A stretch of 53,966 nucleotides of DNA from assembly GCA_018268135.1 (NCBI GenBank), contig JAFDXD010000129.1:1-53966 (forward strand), in the 5' to 3' direction. Position 1 is the first letter of the stretch. Every line of letters begins with the position of its first letter. Both the position numbers and the translations under genes were made by a program. The stretch comes from Bacteroidota bacterium (GTDB lineage: Bacteria > Bacteroidota > Bacteroidia > Chitinophagales > Chitinophagaceae). Below are positions 52,654-53,966 of this stretch, piece by piece. The notes beneath the pieces were generated by a model, which saw only the letters and a list, made by a program, of their open reading frames with translations, searched no databases and was not told the origin of the DNA.

Positions 52654-53913
52654 ATGAAACTGATTAAATTATTAGCTCTAACCATTGCTCTATTCCTGTT
52701 TTCTCATTGTGGTTATGCCCAGTTTGGAAATCTAACCAATAAAATAAAGAACAAGGTAGAAAATAAGCTGAAAAGCAAATCCGAAAAAACAGAAACTACT
52801 GCAGGCAAAGATGCCCAAACCGATAATCCGGCAGCTTCGACAACCACAAAAGAAGACAACAATTTAATGGCAAAAACGGTGTCAAACGAAAGCAATACTG
52901 TGATTAAAAAATATGTTCTTTATGATGACTTAAAGCACATACCCGGCGCCACATTTTATTTTTCAGACAAGCCTTTTGGCAGCAGCCATGAAGACGCCAA
53001 AACAACTTTTAAATCAAACGACTTTATTTATGCCCGTCTCGAGCTAAATAACCAGACGATGGAGGAGGCTTTTAAGCTGTACCCTGATGATTATAAATAT
53101 TATTACCTGATGTACGATTTTGCCGTAGTGAGTGGCAGCGAGGGCAAGTATGCGCAAACCTTTCACTCGGCTATGATGCTGCAGCCTGACGATATTAAAA
53201 AAACGGCTTTCAATTTTGATCTCCTGCCTGAGCCGGCCAAAGCCACCACCGGTATTGGTATGAAAAGCAGCTATAATTTTAACGGCTTTGAGTTTTCCCA
53301 CGTTGTAGGCGGACCGATGTACGAAATCATTGACCAGTCCAATTTCCCCGCTAATGGCGACTATACGGTTCAGTTGCAGTTTTACTTTATGCCTAAAGAT
53401 GACTGGGGCAAAGCGTTGTCCAATTCAAAAGACTTCCTGGGTGTGGACGGAGCATTCCAATTCAACTTCAGTGCTACAGATGTAGCAGTTATAAAAAAGA
53501 ATGCTAAAGCCGTGGACGAAACAGTAAAAACAACTGCGTTTACCCTGCACGCCATGCCCGACTGGTGGCCAAAAACATCTGTCAGGCTGAGCGACCCTGC
53601 TCTCAGCCCCTCAGCCCTGGAGTCCATGATTAAAAATGCATTAAGCGCTCAAAATAAAGTATTGGTAAAATATGCGGTAGGCAGTAACAGCGGATGGGAT
53701 ATTCAAAAAAATGATTTAGGCATACCCACCTATCAATTGCTGGCTGAAAATATTTACACAGTTTATAAAAAAGAAGGTAAATGTTATCTGGGCGACGTTT
53801 CCATTGCCAAAGAATATTTGGGTGGCGGCAAATACGGCAAACCTTATGTACGAAATGTAAATGTTGCAACCAGCGGCTACGGAACAATCATTGATTGCAG
53901 CGCTATAAAATAA
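52654..53913 (+). CDS. Secreted protein of unknown function
   Basis: This 419-residue protein has a signal peptide at 1-22 ending CGYAQ, followed by a basic amphipathic helix (FGNLTNKIKNKVENKLKSK) and a Ser/Thr/Asn-rich linker to about residue 85. The main domain (about 90-419) is mixed beta and contains several tryptophans and conserved-looking blocks such as LDLLPEPAKA-type and HAMPDWWPKTSVRLSD. No family was recognised. Its 3' two-thirds has visibly higher G+C and uses more C- and G-ending codons than the neighbours, so acquisition by transfer or strong expression bias is possible. Another gene begins 20 bp after its stop, suggesting an operon that continues beyond the window. Confidence 0.8.
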   Translation: MKLIKLLALTIALFLFSHCGYAQFGNLTNKIKNKVENKLKSKSEKTETTAGKDAQTDNPAASTTTKEDNNLMAKTVSNESNTVIKKYVLYDDLKHIPGATFYFSDKPFGSSHEDAKTTFKSNDFIYARLELNNQTMEEAFKLYPDDYKYYYLMYDFAVVSGSEGKYAQTFHSAMMLQPDDIKKTAFNFDLLPEPAKATTGIGMKSSYNFNGFEFSHVVGGPMYEIIDQSNFPANGDYTVQLQFYFMPKDDWGKALSNSKDFLGVDGAFQFNFSATDVAVIKKNAKAVDETVKTTAFTLHAMPDWWPKTSVRLSDPALSPSALESMIKNALSAQNKVLVKYAVGSNSGWDIQKNDLGIPTYQLLAENIYTVYKKEGKCYLGDVSIAKEYLGGGKYGKPYVRNVNVATSGYGTIIDCSAIK

Positions 53914-53933
53914 AAATTTAAAAGTAACATGAT

Positions 53934-53966
53934 ATGAATAAGATAACACTGCTTCCCGGCGAAACA
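53934..53966 (+). CDS. Start of a further gene, cut by the window edge
   Basis: ATG at 53934 opens an uninterrupted frame of 11 codons (MNKITLLPGET) to the last base. It lies 20 bp after the preceding stop on the same strand and continues the higher G+C character of that gene, so it is probably the next gene of the same operon. A nearby ATG (53929) stops after two codons. Too short for any functional statement. Confidence 0.45.
   Translation, partial: MNKITLLPGET

Overview
The window is chromosomal DNA of a member of the Bacteroidota, most likely a free-living Chitinophagaceae-type bacterium. The evidence is the low G+C content, SusC/SusD pairs, GLPGLI and BT_3928 family proteins, FecR/ECF-sigma control, TAnnTTTG-type -7 promoter boxes, the lack of clear Shine-Dalgarno sequences and several TTG starts. 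The genus assignment is an inference. I see no rRNA, tRNA, CRISPR array, insertion sequence or prophage.

Layout. 1-2525: the N-terminal part of a large secreted protein (parallel beta-helix followed by 145-residue tandem SprB-like repeats) that runs off the left edge. 3247-11414: housekeeping genes, namely an orphan OppB-type permease, BT_3928 and DUF1599 in one operon, divergent folP, an nrnA-FKBP operon, ndk, a CrtA-like oxygenase and an arginase. 11528-18188: a TPR protein, glgB, and an outer-membrane barrel paired with a GLPGLI protein. 18211-30950: a polysaccharide utilisation locus on the minus strand, read as ECF sigma, FecR anti-sigma, SusC with STN domain, SusD, GH20 hexosaminidase, HGSNAT/NagX-like acyltransferase and sialate O-acetylesterase. 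31076-34919: glgA-glgC-lactonase operon. 35033-37501: a FucP/NagP-type sugar permease and a ROK kinase. Together the locus, the permease and the kinase suggest capture, trimming, import and phosphorylation of N-acetylhexosamine-containing glycans, flanked by glycogen synthesis genes that could store surplus hexose.

37670-41741: a PepSY-like secreted protein, a half-size EamA transporter, a 30-residue membrane peptide, a secreted beta-rich protein, and a two-gene envelope unit (anchored coiled-coil protein plus an exported Ppx/GppA-like actin-fold protein). 41908-45387: a vitamin B12 uptake unit with promoter, cobalamin riboswitch, BtuB-like receptor, BtuG-like surface propeller and terminator. 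45529-53966: an RRM protein, a cupin, a class C beta-lactamase-like hydrolase, an EF-hand/DUF1003 membrane protein, an overlapping LytS-LytR-membrane protein trio, and a secreted protein of noticeably higher G+C. This last region has wide gaps holding coding-like debris.

The observations most worth a second look are the exported Ppx/GppA-like protein with its anchored partner, the ROK kinase whose zinc-binding cysteines are all replaced, the EF-hand fused to DUF1003, the paired hairpins in the susC leader, and the amino-sugar locus lying between glgB and glgA-glgC. All functions are inferred from sequence reading alone. No database search was run.
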